Assembly (NCBI GenBank): GCA_036852015.1
Contig: JAANDG010000183.1
Span: forward strand, 124,001 to 188,000
Length of the DNA stretch: 64,000 nt
Direction of reading: 5' to 3'
Source: Pelodera strongyloides
Lineage: Eukaryota; Nematoda; Chromadorea; Rhabditida; Rhabditidae
Shown here: in pieces, positions 35,065 to 45,109 of the stretch
Numbering within the stretch: position 1 is the stretch's first letter
Layout: each line of letters begins with the position of its first letter
The notes under the pieces: generated by a model
The model's database searches: none
The model's input: only the letters and a program-made list of their open reading frames with translations
What the model was told of the DNA's origin: nothing
Position numbers and translations under genes: made by a program

Positions 35065-36329
35065 TGCTAGAAATTCCTGAAAGTCGGCTTAGTTTGAATC
35101 AGAAGGCATTTTAATAAACTGATTTTATTACCGAATAAGACCTAGATTCCTATTAAAAAGGTTAAAGCTAGGAATGTTCTTCAGGGCCCCGAAGGAGTCC
35201 CTGCAGTCCGCACTGGCCTACCGAAGTAGTGCGCTCCAGAGAAGCTTTGTGGAAAACTATGTTAAAATAATTTTAGTATGTTTTCAGAAAACAAATTCGC
35301 TATGGCTGGTTAGAGTGTGAAGTCGATAGAAAGTGTCTGACAAAAACTAAGAAAGGACTAAATGTGGTGTCTCAAATTTGCTGGTTTTGCGCTTAAATAT
35401 ACTCTCCTTGGTTTATTCTGAATGCAGTGAGACATAATTATTACAATTTCAAATAGCTATTTCGCGCATCTCATGAATATATTTTGTATAAGTATAAGGA
35501 AAGAAACGAAACAGTATATGTACTCTCTCTCATCACCATCAACTCTCTGTCTGATTACCTTCATTTGAAATTTAAATGTTACTCAAAAAGCTGAATATAA
35601 TTTAAATTTTAACAAAAAGCCTGCTTTGATTGGAATTCAATTTCTTATGCTGCTTTTATTTATTATTGTGCATTTTTATGAGTTTGCGAACACGGGTTTT
35701 GTGAAACAAAAACACCACGAAAAACGTGCCGCAAAAACACCGATCACTGATGACCCGTGTTTTTTTCGACCAAGTTCCGTGCTTATTTGGAGTCGGCGCC
35801 AAAAACGCACGGGTTTTTACTGTAAATCTGAAAATAATACATAAGAAAAACAAATAGAGAAAAAAAAAAAAAACGGCTCAAGAACATTAAACCGCTTAAT
35901 CATGCCCAATTAGCGTATATATTCATACAATCAGCGTATTATGGGCGTATATAAGGGAAAACTGAAATGTGCCTGAGGCTGACGAAAATTGCGTTATTGA
36001 AAGAAAATGGAGTGATGATTCAAATAATCGACATTATTACCGTAATAGCCTAATTTGAATGAACTAATAAAAATAAAAAATGGAACTTTTTCATAGTATT
36101 GTCAAAATGAGAGGCATATAAACAAACAAATGTTTTTCATAAAAGTTGGTCGCGACATAGTCACGTGCGGTCAACAAATGTGGTTGCCTAAGCGAACGTT
36201 CACCAGATTTGTTTCTAACTACGACCGTGCTAAAAAGGTAAAGAAAACAGATGGTAAAGTACCGGTATGGTGTAAACCACAGTCCTGCCACTTCATTTGG
36301 GCCGTATTAGCGACACTGACGAAACTCAG

Positions 36330-36500
36330 GTGGTGCACGGCGAGAGGCTGGGCGAAATATTATTAGTGGCGCGGCGAGAACCTGGCCCGGACTGGGAGCT
36401 ATCGCGCACTTTTGGTACGCACGCGGCGAAACCTGGGCGAAGCCCCTTTTTTGCCGCGCACCACAAATTTCTTCGCGGCGCACTTGCCGAGTCGCGTTGT
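36330..36500. repeat. GC-rich GGCGAA-type repeat block
   Basis: Recurring words CGGCGAGA, GGGCGAAAT, GCGCGGCGAG and CTGGGCGAAGCC resemble the block at 9105-9400. Open frames in this block are composition artefacts. Confidence 0.5.
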
Positions 36501-36710
36501 TACCACGTTGTCCTTCGTGGCGCATTATTTTTGATGCGGCATCTGTGCGGTAAACAACTATTTGTAAATCATAAAAGTACTCTTAAATTTATTCATTTAT
36601 TCAATGGGATGTAACATGAAAACTTTTTTAAATTAATTTATTTAGTGAAACTTGACATGATTGTTTATGTACATCTTTTCATATATATTTATTTATGTAG
36701 AAGCTTGAGA

Positions 36711-36734
36711 ATAAATATTCATGAGTGGAATATG
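36711..36734 (+). promoter_or_regulatory. Shared upstream box of the 52-nt-exon peptides (H1 copy)
   Basis: ATAAATATTCATGAGTGGAA, about 12 bases before TGTATATAAAGC. Compare H3 ATAAATATTTATGAGTGAAA, H2 GAATATTGATGAATTGAATA, H4 GAATATTGATGAATGAATAC and F (minus) GAATATTGATGAACTTGG. Confidence 0.5.
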
Positions 36735-36794
36735 CCAAGCATACTGTATATAAAGCGATGCTGATTGTTAGACAGTCAAGGTTTCCGATCTGAA

Positions 36795-37368
36795 ATGAAT
36801 CTTTATTTCTTCCTATCTGCTCTCATTTGCTTCGCTATGCTTGACGGTAAGGCGGGACTTTTTGAAGTTTAGCAGGGGGACTGAGACTTAACATTGCGGA
36901 CAGCTGAATCCTTACGTTTTTATGCAAAGTTGTTCGAAGTTGGCTCTATTTTTTATTTTAATTTCTGTTTGTTTGCATAAGAAGCTGCATAAGAATGCTG
37001 GTGTACTTGGTGTGTTAAAAAAAAACGGCCTATATTTCGCTTTAGTACTTGTCTCTAATTGTAAGACTGCTTTCAGGTATCCATAGATGGGAGTAGCTGT
37101 GAGTAGACGGAGTAGAAGTAGTCACCTGTTGGTAAATACCCGTCTTGCATGCGGCCTTACCCATCGGTAGCTTATGGTCAACCCAACCTAGTCTGTGTAA
37201 AGACAGCAACAACAAAAAGTTGTTTTTCCATTTTTTTTTGAGATTTTTTTGTGTTGCGCAATACGAGTTTCAGGTGTGCGTGGATGCTTTGGACCGTCAA
37301 TTCGCAACATGGGCATGGGCAGGATCTGGGCAAACAAGACTGCACCAATCAAATTGCCAAACCATTAA
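36795..37368 (+). CDS. Small secreted peptide with 52-nt signal exon (H1)
   Basis: Exon 1 (36795-36846) encodes MNLYFFLSALICFAMLD plus one base, with a GTAAGG donor. Exon 2 (37274-37368), after GAGTTTCAG, gives GVRGCFGPSIRNMGMGRIW and onward to TAA, 48 residues total. A TATA box TGTATATAAAGC lies about 40 bases upstream of the ATG. An earlier acceptor at 37076 would give a stop after six codons, so the 37274 one is preferred. The intron contains a partial family A element. A basic, single-Cys, Gly/Met-rich mature peptide; function unknown. The orphan exon at 38235 is in the same phase and could be an alternative second exon. Confidence 0.68.
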
Positions 37369-37588
37369 AAACCAGCTGCTATGGGTGGACAAAGTAAGCT
37401 ACCGGCGGGTTAAAAAACGCTGAATAAAAGCTTTAAATAATGTAAATGTGTAAATGTTTATCAGACTTTTAAACAGAAACCTTATGATCACAATAGACAC
37501 CGCAAGGAACACGCATAACAAGTCAAATTACAAAAGAAGTCTCGTACGATGATAAAAAAATACACAATTTACAATATAAAGCAGCCAA

Positions 37589-37978
37589 TATTTGATGAAT
37601 CGGATTCTGTAAAAAGTGAACAATATTCTGCGTATATGCTCAAATCCGACATCTTTAATACCCAAACTGAGCAGTTCTTTTATGGATGTCCCCAAACGGG
37701 TCTTCCTTTTTTGACACGTATTTGTATTTGTTAACTACATCTCATATGCAGGTGTTATTTCTGAAACGTCTTTTAGAATTAGAACAATGCAAAAACTGCG
37801 GGCATGTTCCAGAGTAGCTTGCGAGCTTGCCACCAGCCATACTATAAAAAATGAATGCTAATGAAGCTAATGAAATAAAATAAATGCCAGTTTGGGTATT
37901 AAAGATGTCGGATTTGAGCATATACGCAGAATATTGTTCTCTTTTTACAGAATCCGATTCATCAAATATTGGCCGCTT
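37589..37978. repeat. Inverted repeat of about 390 bp
   Basis: Left arm AATATTTGATGAATCGGATT and right arm AATCCGATTCATCAAATATT, with further matched segments (CATATACGCAGAATATTGTT; GACATCTTTAATACCCAAAC). Single copy. Confidence 0.8.
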
Positions 37979-38234
37979 TTCGTAGTTTTAAGACAAGATG
38001 AAACCCAAACTTTCTATTCAAGGACTCTTTTCCACGATAAAATTCTACCATACATTCAGCCAATTCAATAAACAGAAAATATTTAAAGAGGAATACCGGC
38101 CGGTTTTGAAACGCATCGTGGACAGCTGAATTCTTACGTATTTATGCAAAGTTGCTCGAATTGAGCTCTATTTTTTATTCTAAGTTTCGTGCAGAAGTTA
38201 CGGTAATATTGACAGAATCACAACTAATTTTTAG

Positions 38235-38425
38235 GATACTTCTTGGAAAAACCCATGATGGAAACAAATTCACATGACGTAATGAGCAAAGAGTTCTACA
38301 GATTGCTCTTTGAAGGACGGTGGAGCGAAATCATGGCGACAAGCCCAGCTCCGGGCCAGTACCGGCCCAGTACCGGCCCAGTACCGGCCCAGCTTTATCA
38401 GCGATCAATCTTGTATCCTTTATAG
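38235..38425 (+). pseudogene. Orphan second exon of the peptide family
   Basis: After an AATTTTTAG acceptor the frame that continues from a one-base (G) phase-1 exon is open for 62 codons (GYFLEKPMMETNSHDVMSKE...) to TAG. It has the same entry phase as every second exon in the cluster. No 52-nt signal exon lies directly upstream; a half family A element (38082-38180) does. It may be an alternative exon of H1 or the remains of a gene whose first exon was lost. Its 3' part is an 11-bp tandem repeat, CCAGTACCGGC three times. Confidence 0.4.
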
Positions 38426-38588
38426 GATTCTAGTCTTGTCGTAAATTTATTCATTTGTCGCATGAACGGTAACATAAATATTTATTACTGTTGTTTTTAA
38501 ATTCCTTTGTTTTAATGGAATGTGAAATGATTCTTTACTGTATATTGTATAAATCTTCATAAATTTATTTATTTAGAAACCGTAGAAT

Positions 38589-38608
38589 GAATATTGATGA
38601 ATTGAATA
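38589..38608 (+). promoter_or_regulatory. Shared upstream box of the 52-nt-exon peptides (H2 copy)
   Basis: GAATATTGATGAATTGAATA followed by ATCAAATGTAC and the TATA box TGTATATAAAGC. Confidence 0.55.
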
Positions 38609-38671
38609 TATCAAATGTACTGTATATAAAGCACGACTCTGGGTTTCTCAAGTAAGAAGTTCAGTTCCGAA

Positions 38672-39202
38672 ATGAACATTTATTTCCTCTTTTCTGCCCT
38701 CGCTTGTTGCGCTATGTTTGACGGTAAGACTGGATTTCGAATTTTAGTACACATTATGGAAAGTCGTAGCCATGTCTTCTGTAAGCCCGTATTAAAGCGG
38801 AGAGTATATATAAAGTATGCTCGTATTCCAAAATACCCGTTATTGCATGTGAACTTGTGAACTTATGTATAGGTAGTTTGGGGCCAATCATGCAAGACAA
38901 GGAGGTTAATGTTGTAGAGTTGTAGCGATGAATGACTATACTTTTACGCAATATGATTTTCAGGTGCACATGGATGCATGCCAGCTAGTGCTGTTCGGGA
39001 CCACTTCATTAGGTTATTCAATATGACAACAGGCGGAGGTCATAATCATGAAGTTTACGATTGTTCCGTAGTTCACGCGCACCACATACCTTTCGATCCA
39101 CTTTTTTTTTTGGATGAAATACAAGTCGTGTTTAATAGTTCGTTAGCTTGTTCGCTTCAAAACTCTGTTTTTTTTTCAGACAAACCATCGGCTCCGAAAT
39201 AA
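38672..39202 (+). CDS. Small secreted peptide with 52-nt signal exon (H2)
   Basis: Exon 1 (38672-38723) encodes MNIYFLFSALACCAMFD plus one base. Exon 2 starts at 38964 after GATTTTCAG: GAHGCMPASAVRDHFIRLF, then a His-rich stretch (GGGHNHEVYDC, VHAHHIPFDP). Read straight through it ends in TAA at 39202, giving 96 residues, the longest of the family. A T-rich TTTTTTTTTCAG at 39180 suggests a further small intron, which would shorten the tail; no clear donor could be chosen. TATA and the shared box lie upstream. The His content could bind metal, but this is inference. Confidence 0.62.
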
Positions 39203-39526
39203 CAAACGAATTATAAAGAAAATGCTAAATAAAAACTTGAAACTGAACGTTGATGTTATTTGTTCAAAAAATGATCGTAATTTGTTGTATTCTTTTCTCG
39301 TTCGAAAGTACACGCTTTTTAGTAAATATTTTTTTGGAACTTATTTTTTTTCCGTTCTGAAATGGCGTGGAACACTCGGTTATTCGATAAAATTGCCGCC
39401 GCCTTCCATTGTGTTCAATAGGAATCCCGCGGCTGGTAATTTTTATGTAGAAACATGTTAAACGGTCAGGCCCCACAGACCCAGTAACCATTATCTTTGA
39501 TTAACCCGCCTGATATAGTGATATGT

Positions 39527-39634
39527 CTAATTGGGGTCTAGTTTTTATTCTAATTTTGCTCATTTGCATATGCTGCCTAAGAAAGTAGGTGTACACAATG
39601 CGTTTCAAAAACCGGCCGGTATTTCGCTTTAGCA
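39527..39634. repeat. Family A half element
   Basis: Right half only, with GCGTTTCAAAAACCGGCCGG and TATTTCGCTTT. The left terminus is missing. Confidence 0.65.
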
Positions 39635-39779
39635 TGCCAAATGGGTTGCATACCGAAAAAAAATTAGAATTCATTAATTAGTCTTATTTTTCAAATGTAT
39701 TCAGGACGGATTTATGATTTTATGATAGCCCTGAGAATGTCTGATTGTTTATTATTGTGTTTATTTTTTTTCTATCCAT

Positions 39780-40215
39780 GTTTTACTATTTTAAATCCAC
39801 TTCAAAGGAAAGAGGAGAATGACTGTTGATCAGACCTGCCCAGTCCAACCAAATGATAACACAGAAAGCACAACAACACAACGATACTGTTGTCAAGCAG
39901 TACCGTAACGAGTAGCACGACGGCACCAGGGCGATCAGCGGAGATTGAACGAAACACGAAGGGAGCGGCCGAAGCCAACACTTTATTGCAACAGGGTTTA
40001 ACTGATGGCACGACGTCTTCTTATCCTCACAGGGGGCAACTCTTCTGGCCTTCTTCTCTGTGGCGGTTTCTTCTTGACCACACGGATGACGACTCGGCAC
40101 ACACTTGGCACAACCACTGGAGCACGGCTGGAGCGACGACGCAGCAACGCAGGAGCACAGGAACTGTCGCTCGAGCAAAACCTGAGGATCGCCCGCAAGA
40201 GCTCTCCTAGGTGTC
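39780..40215. other. GC-rich island of unknown nature between H2 and H3
   Basis: Open in several frames on both strands (up to 130 codons) and GC-richer than its surroundings. Neither a signal peptide nor a recognisable domain is present. It could be a decayed transposon segment or a rapidly evolving exon; no choice is possible from sequence alone. Confidence 0.3.
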
Positions 40216-40430
40216 TCGGAATCTATCTTTCTCCTTCAACCATCACTATTTCAATCATTCCTCATATGCTAATTAGTTCACTGATATCGTTATCTAACCG
40301 TTTCACAATACTTCTGGAATTAGTTATTACTCAGTGAATTTCACTAGTTTAGACTACGCTTCAGTGAAGCGAAGCCTTTGCAATGAATATATTTTAATGT
40401 TTAAATTGTGTTTTATTTAAACTAGGTCCA

Positions 40431-40455
40431 TAAATATTTATGAGTGAAATATATC
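40431..40455 (+). promoter_or_regulatory. Shared upstream box of the 52-nt-exon peptides (H3 copy)
   Basis: TAAATATTTATGAGTGAAAT then ATATCAAATA, followed by a TATA-like CTGTACATAAAGG. Confidence 0.5.
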
Positions 40456-40522
40456 AAATATACAATACTGTACATAAAGGTACTATGATGATGGATATAC
40501 AGTGCGGGACTTCATATCTAAT

Positions 40523-40900
40523 ATGAACATCTATTTCCTTCTCTTCGCCCTCGTTTATTTCGCAATAATTGAAGGTAAGGGCGGGACGCTGATTATAAAA
40601 AAAAACTTTTACGCCTCAATAGCGTGCTCCTTTATTCAAGTGTAGTTCAGTAAATTATTCAAAGGTAGTTCAATAAATTGTTCTAACTAAGCGCATGACT
40701 TGGTCGCAGAGCCCCTCAGCGTTAGGCGACGATTTCCGACGACATTACTTTTACTTGAATTAATTCTGAAATTCGTTAAACTTGTCTAATTACGTCTTAC
40801 TATTTTTTCATCACTATTTTCAGAGGCGTGTGGACTCGTTGGACCCTTGCCGTTTTCCATCTCTCCCAGAACGCTACCGACTGTTATTGTCGACTATTGA
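40523..40900 (+). CDS. Small secreted peptide with 52-nt signal exon (H3)
   Basis: Exon 1 (40523-40574) encodes MNIYFLLFALVYFAIIE plus one base, with a GTAAGG donor. Exon 2 (40824-40900), 77 nt after ACTATTTTCAG, encodes EACGLVGPLPFSISPRTL and ends VIVDY TGA, 42 residues in all. The single Cys sits at the third residue of exon 2, close to its place in H1, H2, H4 and H6. A family N repeat fills most of the intron. A GCCTAA tract of telomere type begins just after the stop codon. Confidence 0.68.
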
Positions 40901-40902
40901 AC

Positions 40903-40930
40903 TAAGCCTAAGCTTAAGCCTAAGCCTAAG
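40903..40930 (+). repeat. Interstitial telomere-like repeat
   Basis: About four GCCTAA units (one is GCTTAA), the complement of the nematode telomere unit TTAGGC, within the 3' region of peptide gene H3. Confidence 0.7.
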
Positions 40931-41164
40931 CGTTGATTCTACCATAAAATTGTGAGTAGTTCAAATGCAAAAAAAAACCTGTTGTTTTCTTTATATGGAG
41001 TATCCATAACATCAGTAGAGCACATAAGCAAGACTGTCATTGTCAACTAGTTTCCCAACAATATTGGTGTTTTATATTAATGATTACTCAACACCAACCT
41101 ACAGATGAGTTTATTTGGCAATATTTTTTATCAATAAACATTTATTATTAAATATGTGAAAATT

Positions 41165-41308
41165 TTAAAGCGAAGTACTGACCGGTTTTGGAAACGCATG
41201 TGGACAATTGAATTCTTGCGTTTTTTTAACCTAATTTGTTCTCATTTGCATAAACTACATAAGAATACTGGTGTAGGCGATGTGTTACCGGCCGGCATTT
41301 CGCTTTAC
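41165..41308. repeat. Family A element, shortened
   Basis: TTAAAGCGAAGTACTGACCGG start and ACCGGCCGGCATTTCGCTTT end. Inner part reduced to about 140 bp. Confidence 0.7.
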
Positions 41309-41692
41309 GATGGTTAGAAGAGAATACAACATTAAAACTAATAAAGATGAAACATGACGCATAGCCAGCCGTACATGTGATTTTTGAAATATAATAAAAA
41401 GAACACACGCTTCTAAACACGAGCGATGTAGTTTAAAATCCTAGTGGAAAGAGCGCAGTCTCAAACTTCAAATTGTGACTTTGCAGATTTTATAGATAGC
41501 TTGGTCCTCGTATAGTTTTTTTTGTTTTCTTTTGTATTCGCACTGTTTAAAAGTTTTAAATAATTATTGAAAATAAACCATTTACACAACTGCCTTTTAT
41601 TTTTAAATTTTTTTATTGATTGAAATTTTATTCAAAAATGAAAATATATGAATGACCCATCCGACGGACGGAACGACACACGGGTGTATGCG

Positions 41693-41980
41693 GGCATTCT
41701 GTGCAAGTAAATTGAGCAAAACTTTTTTCTCGCCGGAGAATAACCCTGTGAGTTCTAGGTGCAAAGACATGCGGTTTTCACAGTAACACTCCTGGAATTC
41801 AGGTCATTCTGTTCTGTGCAAGTAAATTGAGGAAAACTTTTTTCTCGCCGGGGAATAACCCTGTGAGTTCTAGGTGCAAAGACATGCGGTTTTCACAGTA
41901 ACACTCCTGGAATTCAGGTCATTCTGTTCTGTGCAAGTAAATTGAGGAAAACTTTTTCTCGTGGGGCCTCTCCCTTTAAG
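41693..41980 (+). repeat. Tandemly amplified right arm of family E
   Basis: About two and a half tandem units of roughly 120 bp, each with TTCTGTGCAAGTAAATTGAG and AACCCTGTGAGTTCTAGGTG. It ends GGCCTCTCCCTTTAAG like the intact element at 22716. The left arm is absent. Confidence 0.75.
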
Positions 41981-42215
41981 TACTTTTTTGACAGAAGTAA
42001 ATGTTGGTGAAACCGCAAGTACCGCACGCTTTTGACTGAAGTACTCTTTTCGACAGAAGTAAATGTAGGTGAAAACGGCCTCTGGTCTTATTATATAAAG
42101 GAGAAGATTTCTTTGTGCACAATTCATCTACTACGTTACTTATTAAAACATGACGTTACTATTCATGAGTACATTTTATTACTTTCATGCATAGGAATTA
42201 ACCATGTGGTTTGCA

Positions 42216-42240
42216 TGAATATTGATGAATGAATACATCA
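42216..42240 (+). promoter_or_regulatory. Shared upstream box of the 52-nt-exon peptides (H4 copy)
   Basis: GAATATTGATGAATGAATAC then ATCACAAG and the TATA box CTATATAAAG at 42251. Confidence 0.55.
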
Positions 42241-42295
42241 CAAGTCCTGTCTATATAAAGACTTTAGTTACAGAATGGAAAGATTCCGATCTGAA

Positions 42296-43334
42296 ATGAA
42301 TCTTTATTTCCTCCTGTCAACTCTGGTCTGCTTCGCCATGCTTGACGGTAAGGCATTCATTATTAACCTAAGCGCTGTTTATGTGGAGCTTATGGTATGG
42401 TAAGCCTTCTCCCAATAAACGTGCCCATATCCCGGGCGAAGCGGGGTTGACACGACTTGCAGGATACCATGAAGATACGGTCCGGCTGTCGCATGCCTCG
42501 TATGCTTCCGGCGTTCTGTGATTTTCTTTAAACGCAGGAAGCAAAAACAACATTTTGCACCCAGCCGGGAGAGAACCAACAACCTGTAGATTGAGAGTCG
42601 GGTGCGCTACCCACTATGCCATACGTCCCGCAGAACTAGTAAACTCGACTCGGGGCCACGTTCGTTAGGCTGCGCGTCTTGATGTCTTCAGAAAAAAAAA
42701 CATTTATTTCGTCTTGTCCGTCCTCGTTTACTTCGTTATGGTTAACGGTAGGAAAAATTTTCTATAAAAACTTTCTATTGGGGGATCATCTTTTTTATTT
42801 TATTGCTACTCGGATATTTTCATGTAAAAGAACTCATTGTTAGAAAAAATGCTACAGTACTGGAGTTACGAAGCTACATCGGTACTACTAGTTTACCAGC
42901 TTACTTCTGAAGCAAAACTCGGCCTTTTTGTTGCAATATATTCTAGCGCTTCTGGCCTATTTACTAATTAAAGCAAAAGGGCGTTTGTTCGAAACGGCTT
43001 TTGAATTGAACAACCACTACTAGCAATAAGCTCTAATTGAACTTCAGAATTAAACTTCAGTGACTACGCAACCTTCAGTCATATTTTCCAGACATCGGGT
43101 GCGGTACCGCTTTACGGCAAAGAATAACAATCACTGAAGTTTAATTCTGAACTTCAATTAGAGCTTATTGTTAGTAGTAAAGTTGTTCAATTCAAAAGCC
43201 GTTTCGAACAAACGCCCTTTCGTATCATATCAGCTCAACTTCATTTTCTATTTTCAGTTGCGTCTGGGTTCGGCTGCTATGTATCGCATTACAACACGGT
43301 GGACTATTTGAAACGTAAAGGAGTGCAACAGTAG
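42296..43334 (+). CDS. Small secreted peptide with 52-nt signal exon (H4)
   Basis: Exon 1 (42296-42347) encodes MNLYFLLSTLVCFAMLD plus one base, with a GTAAGG donor. The first compatible second exon is 43258-43334 (77 nt, same size as in H3), after TCTATTTTCAG: VASGFGCYVSHYNTVDYLK, basic end, TAG, 42 residues in all. The 910-bp intron contains a reverse-oriented SINE-like element, a second, broken copy of the signal exon (42696-42747) and a long TTAA hairpin (42968-43225). Exon 2 may originally have belonged to the broken copy. The mature peptide has one Cys and several Tyr; function unknown. Confidence 0.62.
42385..42632 (-). mobile_element. tRNA-derived SINE-like element
   Basis: On the minus strand the first 66 bases resemble a tRNA: A-box region TGGCATAGTGGGTAGCGC and B-box region GGTTGTTGGTTCTCTCCC. 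The anticodon stem does not pair, so it is not a working tRNA. The body runs through GATACGGTCCGGCTGTCGCA to the H4 donor side. Confidence 0.5.
42696..42747 (+). pseudogene. Broken 52-nt signal exon of the peptide family
   Basis: Exactly 52 nt matching the family, reading (start lost) NIYFVLSVLVYFVMVN plus one base and a GTAGGA donor. The ATG position is AAA within a run of nine A. Everything else is intact, so the loss looks recent. Confidence 0.6.
42968..43225. repeat. TTAA inverted-repeat element, family G
   Basis: Arms contain GGGCGTTTGTTCGAAACGGC and its complement, and CTCTAATTGAACTTCAGAAT in both orientations. In the H4 intron. Confidence 0.8.
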
Positions 43335-43921
43335 GCGATGCGCTAATATATTGCCAATAAAGGAAGAATGTCAAATCAAATAAAATGGAATAAATATACT
43401 AATTTCCGAAATGTTCACCCAATCCGACAAGTAGATAATTCACAAGAGAAAATGCAACGTCGTAACACAAAACATTACATGTAGAAATCAGTGTTTACCA
43501 GAATAACATAACATTTATTACGACAACAAAGTATCATATGCACGTTTAGTACAGTTTAACTCTTGAGCCTGTAGGCTATTAGGTACACCACAGTAAAAGC
43601 TATCCGTGAATGAAACACACTACATTGAATACACAAAAATCAATAAAAAATTATTGACACAAACATAATCTCCCCCCGCCCCCTACCGCAAATCAGTTAC
43701 GTTAGGCGCTTTTTGTTTGGAAATAAGCTCGATCGGAAAGTTATTTTTCACAATGTTTCACAATCACAATGTATAAAGTGCAAATATCTGAATTCTGATG
43801 CTTGGGTTTATTCCTTGCAGGCAAAGGGTTACGGCGGTTGTAATTGTAAGTCACGAGTGACCTAGCGTGTTGATCACTTACTTTGTAAAATGAACTTTTG
43901 CGTACTTTTTGTGATAGTTAA

Positions 43922-44084
43922 TTCAAGCGAAATTCCGGCTGGTTTTTGAAACGCATCAAGTGCACCAGCTTATGCAAATGACCATAAATTCAAAAAAACC
44001 GGGGTTAATTCTGGAGCTTTGTATAATTACGTTAAAATTATGTTGTCCACGATGCGTTGCAAAACAAGCCGGCGTTTCGCTTTG
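43922..44084. repeat. Family A element, diverged
   Basis: AAGCGAAATTCCGGCTGG start and AGCCGGCGTTTCGCTTT end, between H4 and H6. Confidence 0.65.
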
Positions 44085-44299
44085 AAAGAATTGAATAAAA
44101 GAAAGGAAATTTATCGTTTATTTTAAATTTACTGCTTTTACCTATTTGCAGCATTAATATTTATGCGTTCCTCTTTATTTTTCATGTATTTATATATACA
44201 TATAATGCATATTTGTTTTTTTTTATGATTGGCACTTGCAAATTCAACAGTATATAAACCTTGGCTACCTTTCAGCTTTACAAAACAAAGACTACAGAA

Positions 44300-44821
44300 A
44301 TGAACCTTTATTTTCTTGTTTCTGCGGTCGTTTGCTTCGCAATGTCCGGGGGTAAGTCGGAATTAAGAATATTTTGAATATATAGTAGTAATACATAGTA
44401 ATAATAAGTTTATAAATAATGTAAGCAGTATCTTTTCGCAATTTAGCAAGTTCCCAGACTAAAGCGAAATACTGGCCGGCCCTTGAAATTTGAAACACGT
44501 AGACAGTAGAATTCTTGTTCGAATTAGATTTTTTATTATACTTTCGGTCCACTTACATGAGCTGCCAAAGAATGCTGATTAATTCACCATGTAACAAAAA
44601 CCGGCCGACAGTACAGTAAGCCTTAAGCCGCGTTCGAGTTGGGAAAAGGTTGTGGTTCGAGATGGGACACCGGAAACCGGAAACCGGAACTTTTCCCCAA
44701 CTCGAACGCGGCTTTAATTACAGAATAAATAAAAGTACACTACTTTTCAGGTTTTATTGTGGGCTGCCCAATAGGAAGTCCTATGTTTCCTATGAGAAAG
44801 CCGATCATCTTCTGTCAATAA
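44300..44821 (+). CDS. Small secreted peptide with 52-nt signal exon (H6)
   Basis: Exon 1 (44300-44351) encodes MNLYFLVSAVVCFAMSG plus one base, with a GTAAGT donor. Exon 2 (44751-44821), after CTTTTCAG, encodes GFIVGCPIGSPMFPMRKP and ends FCQ TAA, 40 residues in all and the shortest member. Two Cys, near both ends of the mature part, could form one ring. TATA box AGTATATAAACC lies about 55 bases upstream; a looser form of the shared box (TTAATATTTATG) lies further up. The intron holds a family A copy and an adjacent TTAA hairpin (44623-44717). Confidence 0.66.
44460..44626. repeat. Family A element, degenerate
   Basis: Left end AAAGCGAAATACTGGCCGG; right end decayed. Abuts the next hairpin. 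Confidence 0.6.
44623..44717. repeat. Short TTAA hairpin element, family Q
   Basis: 95 bp, arms AGCCGCGTTCGAGTTGGG and complement, TTAA on both sides, with a GGAAACC duplication in the loop. Confidence 0.8.
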
Positions 44822-44964
44822 TAAGCCTCTTTATAGGCACCAAACCAAAGAAATAAAAAGAAGCTCCACGCGCCTACCGAGTTTATGTTTATTGAACGAA
44901 GAAATTAGTTCATTTAAACAAAAATAAAAATCACCGAAATCTCAACAAAATAACTTTGGTCCGT

Positions 44965-45109
44965 TATGGGGGTTTACAAGTATCCCAAAAATTCTGTGTG
45001 ATTCTGTCAATACTACCGTACTCCTGCATATATAATATGGAAAATTAAAAAATATTCTCGTATAGTTCCAAGATACTGCAAATTTTCAGCATACTTGGAA
45101 ACCCCATTA
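44965..45109. repeat. Inverted-repeat element, family J
   Basis: GGGGGTTTACAAGTATCCC start and ACTTGGAAACCCC end, with internal TGATTCTGTCAATACTACCG. Confidence 0.7.

Noticed and set aside
39786..40210. 130-codon minus and 106-codon plus open frames
   Set aside because: Both frames are open because of local GC-rich composition. Neither has a signal peptide, a domain or matching splice sites.
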